DNA of 7,992 nucleotides. Origin: Acidimicrobiaceae bacterium. GTDB taxonomy: Bacteria > Actinomycetota > Acidimicrobiia > Acidimicrobiales > RAAP-2. A program made the translations under genes and the position numbers. Shown here piece by piece: positions 1 through 6,184 of the stretch. The notes beneath the pieces were generated by a model. It worked only from the letters and a program-made list of their open reading frames with translations. It ran no database searches and was not told where the DNA came from. Every line of letters begins with the position of its first letter. The first letter of the stretch is position 1. The stretch spans positions 303-8,294 of the forward strand of contig PKZI01000147.1 in assembly GCA_003133005.1 (NCBI GenBank), in the 5' to 3' direction.

Positions 1-1
1 A

Positions 2-757
2 AAGAGCCCGATTCTCATCGCCGCGTGCGCAATCGTCGCCTTGGCGGGCGTGCAGATTTCACACTTCGCCGCGAGCGGCGCAACGGCCTCCGAGAATTGT
101 CGACCGGGCGACGTACACCTGCAGCGCGGCGGCGAAGGGGGTGCGGGTGGTACCGAAGGAGTCCCCTTCCTCATCCAGTATTCGGGGAGTGGATCATGCA
201 CTCTCGACGGCTACGCCACGATGCAGTTTTTGAATTCTACGGGCAAACCAATCACCCTTAGGGTCTACAAGGAAAACTTGACTTATTACGAGTACCACGC
301 GCCAGCCACGGTCGTGTTGTCAAAGTCGCATCCCGCCTCATTCGGGATTGAATTCACGCAGAACCTCAATCAGGGCGATCATGCAGCAACGTGCACCGCT
401 CCGACTGCGCGCGTTACGCTTCCACTCACGACGAGCGACGAGAAGGTCATGCTCACCCTCGACTGGCCGACTGGCAAACTCAGGTGGAACTACGCCATTG
501 ATTGGTGCTTCGCCAACTGGAACTACGGCGAAACGTCAATTGAGGGGGGCGCATCGCCCTCGCCAGCCACACAGGGCAATACACCCGGCACCACCACCAC
601 GACTTCTCCGTCGCTTACCACCACCACGACCGCGCCAATCTCCACTACCTCGACGACCTCGACTACGTCAACGACGTCAACGACGTCAACAACATCCACC
701 ACTTCAACCACCTCGACGACAACAACCACATTGGCGCTTGAACCTCCTGCCGCATAG
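2..757 (+). CDS. Exported DUF4232-like protein with Ser/Thr repeat tail (5' partial)
   Basis: The reading frame is open from the first complete codon at position 2, so the true start lies left of the window. The TTG at 41 falls inside the hydrophobic core and is unlikely to be the start. Counting from position 2, residues 3-19 form a hydrophobic stretch followed by an Ala/Ser-rich segment, as in a signal peptide or membrane anchor. The next ~140 residues resemble DUF4232 domains of actinobacterial secreted proteins: an early CRPGD-type motif, a Gly-rich stretch, then SCTLDGY. Four cysteines at about 33, 66, 131 and 169 could form two disulfides. Residues ~196 onward are Thr/Ser/Pro-rich, ending in nine STT repeats and LALEPPAA, and could be a flexible extracellular linker. 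Function is unknown. Export is well supported; the family name comes from recalled motif similarity. Confidence 0.75.
   Translation, partial: KSPILIAACAIVALAGVQISHFAASGATASENCRPGDVHLQRGGEGGAGGTEGVPFLIQYSGSGSCTLDGYATMQFLNSTGKPITLRVYKENLTYYEYHAPATVVLSKSHPASFGIEFTQNLNQGDHAATCTAPTARVTLPLTTSDEKVMLTLDWPTGKLRWNYAIDWCFANWNYGETSIEGGASPSPATQGNTPGTTTTTSPSLTTTTTAPISTTSTTSTTSTTSTTSTTSTTSTTSTTTTTLALEPPAA
641..721 (+). repeat. Nine tandem Ser-Thr-Thr (9-nt) coding repeats
   Basis: Nine consecutive 9-nt units each encode Ser-Thr-Thr, followed by four more Thr codons. Codon choice varies between units (tcc, tcg, tca with mixed acn). Only the central units around 668-688 are identical (tcaacgacg), so most of the array is old or kept at the protein level, and only the centre looks recently slipped. 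The array lies in the C-terminal tail of the exported DUF4232-like protein, where such segments usually act as extended, possibly glycosylated spacers. That role is inference. Confidence 0.9.
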
Positions 758-797
758 AGCTAGACCTTTCCGAACGAAACTACGTCAACGAACCGTA

Positions 798-811
798 GGC
801 GTCAGGACGCC
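798..811 (+). terminator. Small GC hairpin after the DUF4232-like gene (weak terminator candidate)
   Basis: GGCGTC-AG-GACGCC is a perfect inverted repeat beginning 41 nt after the stop codon at 755-757. It would fold realistically as a 5-bp stem with a 4-nt loop. No T-run follows, so intrinsic termination is uncertain. The rest of 758-880 shows no other gene or clear signal. Confidence 0.25.
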
Positions 812-880
812 GCGTGCTGAGAAATGGAAACAAAGTGAGCCCATCGGTCCTTTGATCCAAGTCCAGATCAGCCACTAGTA

Positions 881-1255
881 CTGCGGACTCGTCTCGACGG
901 CCAGGTGTTGGCACAGAAGGGTCGTCGCGCGCGCACCGAGCGTCGCGCACGGGTGGCGATGGTGTTTGAAGACCCTTTGAGCGCCCTCAATCCGGTACGA
1001 ACGATCGGCGCCCGGGTCGCGGAAGTGCCCCGTGACGTGCTCGGCCAATCGCGGTCCGCATCGCGCCAAAGTGCGCTAGAGCTCTTGGGCCTCGTCGGAA
1101 TTCCCGAGCCCGCTCGTCGCGCCGAGTCCTTTCCCCATCAGTTGTCGAGGGGAATGCGCCAGCGAGTGGCAATCGCGATGGCCAAGATGAGTGACCGAAA
1201 GTGGCTCACCAAATTGGTGGAAGTAACTACCGACGATCTACCCACCCCGAAGTAA
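881..1255 (+). pseudogene. Remnant of an OppD/DppD-type peptide ABC transporter ATPase
   Basis: The translation contains the Q-loop region of oligopeptide/dipeptide ABC ATPases (VAMVFEDPLSALNPVRTIG, Gln replaced by Glu), a helical middle, and the signature region LSRGMRQRVAIAMA (family: LSGGMRQRV-IAMA). There is no Walker A in any frame upstream: the frame is open only from 839, after an in-frame TGA at 836-838, and recognisable homology starts near 887. After about 1190 the Walker B region is unrecognisable. A segment LVEVTTDD may be a corrupted DEPTTALD with the key Asp lost. About 110 residues remain of a normal ~330. The GTG at 905 has no convincing ribosome binding site. No permease or binding-protein partner is nearby. 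This is a decayed fragment and should not hydrolyse ATP. Confidence 0.8.
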
Positions 1256-1285
1256 AGAACTTGCAAGGTAATCCGAAAGAACCCC

Positions 1286-1320
1286 ACATCGAGTTAATCG
1301 TGAGACTGCTGGCTCGATGT
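1286..1320. terminator. Perfect 8-bp inverted repeat between convergent genes (terminator candidate)
   Basis: ACATCGAG (1286-1293) pairs perfectly with CTCGATGT (1313-1320) around a 19-nt loop. It starts 31 nt after the stop of the ABC remnant and 36 nt beyond the stop of the H+-ATPase gene on the opposite strand, where a bidirectional terminator would be expected. Neither strand has a proper T-run; on the minus strand only a loose ggttcttt follows. It could instead be an mRNA 3'-end stabilising stem or a protein-binding dyad. The rest of 1256-1355 shows nothing else. Confidence 0.35.
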
Positions 1321-1355
1321 TCCGGCCGAATCAATATCTACTGACGTCGTCCGCT

Positions 1356-4247
1356 TTACGTGCTCGCCGAAGTGAGATCGGCCGAGGCGTGTTCCTCGCA
1401 CCATGCGCACCGTCGTTTGCCATCTGCGCCAAAAATATCGTGGCGGTCCCTCGTAATCTCCTGACCGTACGGACACGCGACGGTGTCATGAAAGATGTGC
1501 TCGTGACCGGTATCGACGTCGGTGTGAAATGGCGCGACGTGGGCGTTCGCCTCGCACCATGAGCATCGCCGACGATCATCCGTGCCCGGCACCGCTCGAT
1601 GATCGTGCGTGACCATTTTGGCGTACTGGCACAAGTTGCTGTCGTGATACACCCGCTCCTCCTGACCCGTGTCAACATCAGTATGAAACGGCGAGGCATG
1701 GGCGCGCATCAGAGCCAAGTCCGCGAACGATCGTCCACTACGGGGATCCTTATCGGTGGGTTTGTTCGAAGGATCCAGTACTCGATAGGCCATGAGCTTG
1801 ACGCGATCTGTGAAGAGGAACCAGACAATGGCATATCCCCAGACGAGAGCCACATAACCAAAACCGAGAGGCGTCATGAAAATCCCGAATACTGCGATGC
1901 AACTGGCAAGCAATTGGGTTGCCAGCACCGCGAGAAGCAGAATTCTGGCTGGTCGAATCGACCAGAACGGGCCACGAGTGCGAGCTTGAAAAATCGTCAA
2001 GTGCCCCGCGACCGACAAAGTCAAGTACATCATGGTCTGTAGTTCGGGTCTGCCGAGATGAAATACGCGATCACCAAGATAGAAGATGCCGAAGGCGGCG
2101 AGCGGCCCGACCACTCCCAGCACGGTCGCTATACCTAGCACGACGCGCATGTTCCAGGCTTCGGGTTGGTTCCGATAACGAACGTTGTCGTACGCAATCG
2201 AAAGTATGGCGCCGTCATTGAGCAGCGCGAGCAGCACGATTTGAATCGCAGTGACGGGAAAGAAATTGAAAATGAGAATGACCGCGGTAACGAAGAGGAG
2301 AACTCGAAGCGTCTCAGCGATGCGATAGATGGCGTAACTATTCATTCGCTGAAAAATCTTGCGGCTCTCCTTAATGGCGTCGATGATCACCGAAAGTCCA
2401 GGCGTTGTCAAGACGATCGAAGCCGCCGAACGTGCGGCATCCGTGGCACCGGAGACCGCAATGCCACAGTCAGACTTCTTGAGCGCCGGCGCATCATTGA
2501 CGCCGTCACCCGTCATCCCCACAATGTGCCCTCGACGTTCGAGGACGTCCACGATGTGGTACTTGTCTTCGGGAAAGACTTGTGCATAACCATCTGCGGA
2601 CTCAATGGTTTTCGAGACCTCAGTCGTCACCTTGTTCGTCGAGGTTCGTAATGTCGCCGCATCAAGGATCCCCGTACCCATACCAAGGGTTCGTGCAGTT
2701 TCTTTGGCGATGGCGAGCGCGTCGCCAGTCACCATCTTGACCTGCACGCCCATGAGCCGCGCCGTAGCAATTGTCTCCTTCGCGTCGACGCGGGGTGGAT
2801 CAAACAAAGGAATGACACCAACAAAGCGCCACCCGGAGCGACCTTGCGCTCGTGCGACACCCAGCGAACGAAATCCGCGTTTTGCGAATTCGTTTACCGA
2901 TCGATCGGCGTTTTCCTTAACGTCATTTGCATTAACTGCCAGAGCGAGAATGACCTGGGGGGCACCCTTGGTGACCTTGAAAGAAGGTCCACCTTTGGTG
3001 GTCACGGTCGCCTCAGTGCGTTTATCAACTGGATTAAATGGTTGAAAATGCGTAATCGAATACTTCTTGAGCGCATGTGGGTCCTTCAGACCAGCGAGCA
3101 CGGCGAGATCGATCGTGTCGTTATCGTCGGATCGTGACGCGAGCGCCGCATCCAGAATTACGTCGTCTGCGTTCACTCCCTTCACAGCAAATGGGTCACC
3201 CAAAGTGAGTTTGTTTTGCGTGAGTGTGCCAGTTTTGTCGGTGCACAATACGTCAACGCCAGCGAGTTCTTCGATTGCGACCAGACGGCTGACGATGGCT
3301 TTTTTCTTTGCCAATAGTCGCGCACCGACCGCCATCGTTACCGATAACACCGTTGGCATCGCCACAGGTATTGCCGCGACAGTGAGGACCAACGCGAACT
3401 GCAAGGTTGTCAAAAGAGCGTCGCCACGCAGCACCGAAACCACGACGATAACTGCCACCATGGATATCGCCAAGTAGATGAGATAGGTGCCGATACGCAG
3501 TACAGCCTTTTGGAAATGACTCTTGGTCTGCGTATCCTGGACGAGTTCCGCCGTTTTGCCAAAGTACGTGTTCGCGCCAGTGCAATAGACGACGGCGCCA
3601 ATTTCACCTTCACGCACGATCGACGCGGAGTACACAGAATCGCCGGGACCTTTCGATGCAGGAAGTGACTCACCCGTGAGCGCAGACTCGTCTACCTCTA
3701 TGGGATCACCTCCCAAGAGACGAGCGTCAGCGGGCACGATGTCGCCGAGTCGAAGACGAATCACGTCGCCGGGCACCAGACCAACGGCAGGAAGACTCTC
3801 CCAAGTACCGTCGCGAATCACTCGAGCCTTGATCGCGAGCGATGCCTTCAGCGAATCGATTGCTTTGCCGGCCTGATGTTCCTCGAAGAACCCGATGAAT
3901 GCATTGGCAAAGAGCAGAATCAAAATGACGAAGAAATCTGGCCAATGGCGAAGAACGCCCGATAACAAAACTGCAATTTCGATCATCCACGGTATCGGTC
4001 CCCAGAAATAGCTGAGGAACTTCACGAACTGGTTTACCTTCTTTTCGCTGATTTCGTTGGCGCCATAGGTGACAAGTTTCTTCGATGCGTCCGCACTGCT
4101 GAGGCCCTGGTCTGAGGTCGCCAGCTTTTTCATCATCTGCTCGAGCGGCAGCGCGACGAGTGCGGGTCCCGACGTGCTTTTACCGCCAGGTGACTTCGAG
4201 GTCACGGGATCTTTTCTGCTCTTCGACGCGCCAAATCGTGCGACCAT
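1356..4247 (-). CDS. P3A-type plasma-membrane H+-transporting ATPase with duplicated Cys/His C-terminal domain
   Basis: This gene encodes 963 residues from the ATG at 4247, chosen because GGAAGG lies 7 nt upstream; an in-frame TTG at 4280 has no Shine-Dalgarno. The product is an ATP-driven proton pump of the cytoplasmic membrane. In order it shows: N-terminal cation-ATPase domain (~30-80), M1-M2 (~77-122), actuator loop with TGES (191-194), M3-M4 with PVAMP (~253-302), phosphorylation motif DKTGTLT (Asp337), nucleotide-binding KGAP (427-430), TGD (507-509), hinge GDGVNDAP (580-587), and M5-M10 (~645-814). H+-ATPase hallmarks are the M6 motif ALLNDG (Asp678, matching plant AHA2 Asp684), M5 Arg648 (AHA2 Arg655) and M2 Asn115 (AHA2 Asn106). 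These exclude Ca2+ and heavy-metal pumps. The tail from ~815 is unusual: residues 853-957 are two copies of a ~52-residue Cys/His motif. It is divergent from the arginine deiminase operon. Confidence 0.93.
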   Translation of the reverse strand: MVARFGASKSRKDPVTSKSPGGKSTSGPALVALPLEQMMKKLATSDQGLSSADASKKLVTYGANEISEKKVNQFVKFLSYFWGPIPWMIEIAVLLSGVLRHWPDFFVILILLFANAFIGFFEEHQAGKAIDSLKASLAIKARVIRDGTWESLPAVGLVPGDVIRLRLGDIVPADARLLGGDPIEVDESALTGESLPASKGPGDSVYSASIVREGEIGAVVYCTGANTYFGKTAELVQDTQTKSHFQKAVLRIGTYLIYLAISMVAVIVVVSVLRGDALLTTLQFALVLTVAAIPVAMPTVLSVTMAVGARLLAKKKAIVSRLVAIEELAGVDVLCTDKTGTLTQNKLTLGDPFAVKGVNADDVILDAALASRSDDNDTIDLAVLAGLKDPHALKKYSITHFQPFNPVDKRTEATVTTKGGPSFKVTKGAPQVILALAVNANDVKENADRSVNEFAKRGFRSLGVARAQGRSGWRFVGVIPLFDPPRVDAKETIATARLMGVQVKMVTGDALAIAKETARTLGMGTGILDAATLRTSTNKVTTEVSKTIESADGYAQVFPEDKYHIVDVLERRGHIVGMTGDGVNDAPALKKSDCGIAVSGATDAARSAASIVLTTPGLSVIIDAIKESRKIFQRMNSYAIYRIAETLRVLLFVTAVILIFNFFPVTAIQIVLLALLNDGAILSIAYDNVRYRNQPEAWNMRVVLGIATVLGVVGPLAAFGIFYLGDRVFHLGRPELQTMMYLTLSVAGHLTIFQARTRGPFWSIRPARILLLAVLATQLLASCIAVFGIFMTPLGFGYVALVWGYAIVWFLFTDRVKLMAYRVLDPSNKPTDKDPRSGRSFADLALMRAHASPFHTDVDTGQEERVYHDSNLCQYAKMVTHDHRAVPGTDDRRRCSWCEANAHVAPFHTDVDTGHEHIFHDTVACPYGQEITRDRHDIFGADGKRRCAWCEEHASADLTSAST
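1377..1691 (-). repeat. Two tandem copies of a ~52-residue Cys/His domain at the H+-ATPase C-terminus
   Basis: Copy 1 covers 1533-1691 (residues 853-905) and copy 2 covers 1377-1532 (906-957). Both open with PFHTDVDTG and end with RRC-x-WCE. Shared spacing is H-D-x3-C-x21-C-x2-C: H868, C873, C895, C898 in copy 1 and H920, C925, C947, C950 in copy 2. Further histidines lie between (H881 and H883 in copy 1, H936 in copy 2). This arrangement fits a small zinc-binding fold, but metal binding is inference. The domain lies in the cytosolic tail after M10, the position where fungal and plant H+-ATPases carry an unrelated autoregulatory domain. Similar single motifs (HD..C..G...H...G..RC..C) occur, from memory only, in small uncharacterised bacterial proteins. 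Confidence 0.85.
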
Positions 4248-4254
4248 GTTCGAA

Positions 4255-4260
4255 CCTTCC
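4255..4260 (-). promoter_or_regulatory. Ribosome binding site deciding the H+-ATPase start
   Basis: On the minus strand GGAAGG sits 7 nt before the ATG at 4247. The alternative upstream TTG at 4280 is preceded by no purine-rich element, so the ATG is preferred and the protein is 963 rather than 974 residues. Confidence 0.7.
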
Positions 4261-4284
4261 GCGCGCGAGACATCACTCAAAGAT

Positions 4285-4300
4285 GACCAAAGTCAACCTA
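4285..4300 (-). promoter_or_regulatory. Candidate -10 and GAC/GTC dyad upstream of the H+-ATPase
   Basis: On the minus strand TAGGTT (4295-4300) fits an actinobacterial TAnnnT -10 element; it would place transcription start near 4287-4288, about 40 nt before the ATG. Directly downstream, GACTTTGGTC (4285-4294) resembles the core GACTWWAGTC of the DosR box with one mismatch, but lacks the flanking GG and CC. Both are short matches, so confidence is low. Confidence 0.3.
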
Positions 4301-4324
4301 ATCACCGCTCCGGTCTTGCGCGCA

Positions 4325-4339
4325 GGGGCGAAGGGCCCT
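4325..4339 (-). promoter_or_regulatory. DosR/DevR-like box upstream of the H+-ATPase
   Basis: Read on the minus strand, GGGCCCTTCGCCCC (4325-4338 within AGGGCCCTTCGCCCC) matches the recalled DosR consensus GGGACTTNNGNCCC except at two of the specified positions. Its centre lies about 44 bp upstream of the start predicted from the TAGGTT -10 candidate, a usual position for an activator overlapping the -35. No DosR gene is visible here, and GC-rich DNA can produce such matches by chance. Confidence 0.35.
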
Positions 4340-4484
4340 CTTTCGTTGGTAACTCGCCTTCCACTTCGAGACACGTCGCGACCGAGTAATCCCGCGATAG
4401 CTCGCGCAACACGATGCGTCACTGTCCTCTCTTAGAGATACGCGGTGAGTTCGCTCAAGCAACAACGTTGAAAGAGTGGCGCAC

Positions 4485-4499
4485 CTCGCTCCGAGCGAG
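4485..4499. repeat. Inverted repeat CTCGCT-CCG-AGCGAG
   Basis: A perfect 6-bp inverted repeat with a 3-nt centre lies mid-way between the divergent genes. It could be an operator or a small hairpin. No matching regulator is recognised. Confidence 0.4.
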
Positions 4500-4501
4500 A
4501 A

Positions 4502-4517
4502 TTCGTACACGTATGAA
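4502..4517. promoter_or_regulatory. Operator-like dyad TTCGTAC-AC-GTATGAA
   Basis: A 16-bp near-palindrome with 6 of 7 pairs matching starts 2 bp after the preceding inverted repeat. Its size and AT-rich ends suit a dimeric repressor. It does not match the ARG box consensus I know for ArgR/AhrC well enough to assign. Confidence 0.35.
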
Positions 4518-4546
4518 GCACGACTCTTCGCTTTGATGACGTCTTA

Positions 4547-4563
4547 CGTTTGTGGTTCAAACG
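4547..4563. promoter_or_regulatory. Operator-like dyad CGTTTG-TGGTT-CAAACG
   Basis: A perfect 6-bp inverted repeat with a 5-nt spacer lies about 135 bp upstream of the transporter start codon and 40 bp upstream of the DosR-like box. It may bind a regulator of the arc operon. No family is assigned. Confidence 0.35.
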
Positions 4564-4602
4564 CCCGCTTCGAGATTCGTGTATTGAGTGTCGAAACATG
4601 AT

Positions 4603-4622
4603 TGGACTTTCGGCCTTAGTCC
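4603..4622 (+). promoter_or_regulatory. DosR/DevR-like box at the arc operon promoter
   Basis: TGGACTTTCGGCCTT (4603-4617) matches the recalled DosR consensus GGGACTTNNGNCCCT at 10 of 12 specified positions. It overlaps a second dyad, GGACT (4604-4608) with AGTCC (4618-4622). An AT-rich segment at 4630-4648 follows where a -10 would fall, putting the box around -42 relative to a start near 4652. Known DosR-family sites commonly sit there. Assignment is inference from motif and position. Confidence 0.45.
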
Positions 4623-4686
4623 GCTAACCAATTTTTCAAAAATAAGTAGGACACTTAAGAAGAGTCGAAACTATCGCGAATGATAG

Positions 4687-4691
4687 AAGGA
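4687..4691 (+). promoter_or_regulatory. Ribosome binding site deciding the antiporter start
   Basis: AAGGA ends 6 nt before the ATG at 4698. An in-frame ATG at 4680 would overlap this element and has only a distant purine run, so 4698 is preferred. Confidence 0.65.
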
Positions 4692-4697
4692 ACCACA

Positions 4698-6140
4698 ATG
4701 ACCGTTGCAAGTCCGCCGTCGAAAGCAAAATCCGAACCCGCCAAATCGCCCAGCAACCGCGAGAAGCAAAAAGCCCACGCCATGGGTCTCACGTCGTCTA
4801 CCGCACTGGTGGTCGGAAGTATTGTTGGTACCGGCGTCTTCACTATGCCCGCCGTGCTCGCAGGCGCGGGCACGATGGGCATCTTGGTGCTGGGCGTCAT
4901 TGCCGTGGGCGCGATGTTGCTCGCAGTCTTATTTGGGCAACTCACAAAGCGCGTACCTAACAGTGACGGCGGCGTGTACGCCTACACCCGACACGAGTTT
5001 GGCGACTTTGCGGGTTACCTCGTTGGTTGGTGTTACTGGATTCAGTCGTGGGCTGGGAACGCAGCGATTGTCGCCTCGTGGGTCTTTTACGTTGACGCCC
5101 TCTTTAACTTCACCCACCCGTCTGGAATTCAGAATTGGGGTATCGCGATCTTTGGACTATGGATTCCTGCAATCATCAACCTCGCGGGAGTGCGCCAAAT
5201 GGCGTGGTTCCAAAACATCAGTGTCGTCGTCAAGTTCCTGCCGTTGTTGTTCGTGGGCGTCGTTGGTTGGTTCTTCGTTTCCAAAGCTAATTTCGGCCCC
5301 TTTAACGCTTCGGGCGGCAGTCTTTACTCCGGCATTGGTATCGCAGCGGGCGTTGCCCTCTTTTCGTTCATCGGCGTCGAAGCTGCCGCCGTGACGGCCA
5401 AACGAGTCATCAATCCTCGTCGCAATGTCATGCGCGCGTCGGTCATCGGCACGATCGCGAGCGCGGGTCTCTACGTCCTCGTCACCGCCGTCGTTATGGG
5501 CCTGGTTGCCCACCACACCTTGGTCGGCACCGGCTCGCCGTTCGTGAATGCTTTCCAAACGATGTTTCCCCACAGTGCCTGGGCCGGGCGCTTCGTCGCC
5601 GGCGTCGCCGTGGTTTCGGGACTCGGTGCCCTTATCGCCTGGACCCTCATCGTGACCGAGACATCGAGAGCCATTGCTCAAGACGATCTCTTCCCACGTC
5701 CCTTCACCTGGTCGGACAAGAGAGGCACCGCGTGGTTCGGCATTCTGATCGGTACCGCCTTGCCGTCACTGCTGATGCTGTGGCGTTACGAGACGAGCTC
5801 GGGACTCAAAATCTTCACCTATCTCGTGGACCTGACCGTCGTGACGGTCGCGATCCCGTACTTTTTTTCCGCGCTCGCTCAATTGACTTTCCTCGTCTCG
5901 CGACGTCGACGCGTCCAAGGTTGGCAGTTAGCTCGTGACCTCAGTATCGCCGCCACAAGTGTGCTGTTCTCGATGTGGGTGACGTTCGCCTCCGGATATC
6001 AAGTCGTTTATCAGGCACTCGTGGTGCTTCTGGCGGGGCTCGTGTTGTACGCGTTCTTGAACGCGCGACGCCAACGTCTAGGTGAAGCAATCGAACCCAT
6101 CGACCTACCGGACGAGATTTCAGTTCCTTCAAAGTCGTAA
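4698..6140 (+). CDS. AdiC-like APC-family amino acid antiporter (probable arginine:ornithine, ArcD role)
   Basis: The product has 480 residues, typical for an APC-superfamily transporter with 12 membrane helices and a ~30-residue charged cytosolic N-terminus. Helix 1 carries the broken-helix motif GSIVGTGVF (40-48). Helix 6 contains [11 protein letters not shown], closely matching the region of E. coli AdiC that holds the gating Glu208 (here Glu228), followed by the loop motif INPRRNV. The AdiC Trp293 region is present as AWTL (Trp315), followed by a conserved AQDDLFP loop. The residue equivalent to AdiC Trp202 is Phe222. It is first in an operon with arcA and arcB, so import of arginine in exchange for ornithine is the likely role. 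Arginine/agmatine or other basic amino acid exchange cannot be excluded. It ends 44 nt before arcA. Confidence 0.88.
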   Translation: MTVASPPSKAKSEPAKSPSNREKQKAHAMGLTSSTALVVGSIVGTGVFTMPAVLAGAGTMGILVLGVIAVGAMLLAVLFGQLTKRVPNSDGGVYAYTRHEFGDFAGYLVGWCYWIQSWAGNAAIVASWVFYVDALFNFTHPSGIQNWGIAIFGLWIPAIINLAGVRQMAWFQNISVVVKFLPLLFVGVVGWFFVSKANFGPFNASGGSLYSGIGIAAGVALFSFIGVEAAAVTAKRVINPRRNVMRASVIGTIASAGLYVLVTAVVMGLVAHHTLVGTGSPFVNAFQTMFPHSAWAGRFVAGVAVVSGLGALIAWTLIVTETSRAIAQDDLFPRPFTWSDKRGTAWFGILIGTALPSLLMLWRYETSSGLKIFTYLVDLTVVTVAIPYFFSALAQLTFLVSRRRRVQGWQLARDLSIAATSVLFSMWVTFASGYQVVYQALVVLLAGLVLYAFLNARRQRLGEAIEPIDLPDEISVPSKS

Positions 6141-6144
6141 CGAA

Positions 6145-6162
6145 GTCGCTTGAAAGTGCGAC
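6145..6162 (+). other. Small hairpin between antiporter gene and arcA
   Basis: GTCGC (6145-6149) pairs with GCGAC (6158-6162) around an 8-nt loop, 5 nt after the antiporter stop and 9 nt before the arcA ribosome binding site. With no T-run it is not a terminator. It may mark an mRNA processing or stability point that lets arcA be expressed more than the transporter; that is inference. Confidence 0.3.
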
Positions 6163-6171
6163 AAAGAAAGT

Positions 6172-6178
6172 AGGAGGT
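6172..6178 (+). promoter_or_regulatory. Strong arcA ribosome binding site
   Basis: AGGAGGT, a full anti-Shine-Dalgarno match, lies 6 nt before the ATG at 6185. It is the strongest site in the window and predicts high ArcA synthesis. Confidence 0.85.
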
Positions 6179-6184
6179 AACGCC

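Larger units (their letters stand above)
4261..4697. other. Divergent intergenic regulatory region between H+-ATPase and arc operon
   Basis: This stretch has no credible gene on either strand. It holds promoters for the leftward H+-ATPase and the rightward arginine deiminase operon. Visible structure includes DosR-like boxes at 4325-4339 and 4603-4617, inverted repeats at 4485-4499, 4502-4517 and 4547-4563, an odd palindrome TCTCT-T-AGAGA at 4428-4438, and AT-rich DNA at 4630-4648 that could hold the arc -10. I found no tRNA, riboswitch or obvious leader peptide. Confidence 0.7.

Noticed and set aside
14..30. Lipobox-like IAAC in the signal region of the exported protein
   Set aside because: The Cys is followed by more hydrophobic residues, so it lies within the membrane core and not at a lipoprotein cleavage site.
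523..729. A Val-rich open frame on the minus strand
   Set aside because: It is the complement of the Thr/Ser codon repeats of the exported protein and has no independent coding signal.
905..1255. An intact small ABC-type gene starting at GTG 905
   Set aside because: There is no ribosome binding site, no Walker A and no recognisable Walker B; the homology begins upstream of the GTG.
2605..3477. Long plus-strand open frames inside the H+-ATPase gene
   Set aside because: They lie wholly opposite an unmistakable P-type ATPase with all motifs, and their translations are Arg/Thr/Ser-rich with no family resemblance.
4248..4280. TTG at 4280 as start of the H+-ATPase
   Set aside because: It has no ribosome binding site and overlaps the predicted promoter start area; the ATG at 4247 has GGAAGG at the right distance.
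4485..4517. ArgR/ARG box upstream of the arc operon
   Set aside because: The dyads here do not match the TGAAT-type ARG box half-sites known for ArgR/AhrC, so no arginine-repressor site is claimed.
4680..4697. ATG at 4680 as start of the antiporter
   Set aside because: The Shine-Dalgarno AAGGA lies inside this extension and is correctly spaced for the ATG at 4698.
5157..5681. A 174-codon minus-strand open frame opposite the antiporter gene
   Set aside because: Its Asp/Arg/Glu-rich composition is typical of the antisense of a membrane protein in GC-rich DNA; the plus strand encodes recognisable transporter helices.
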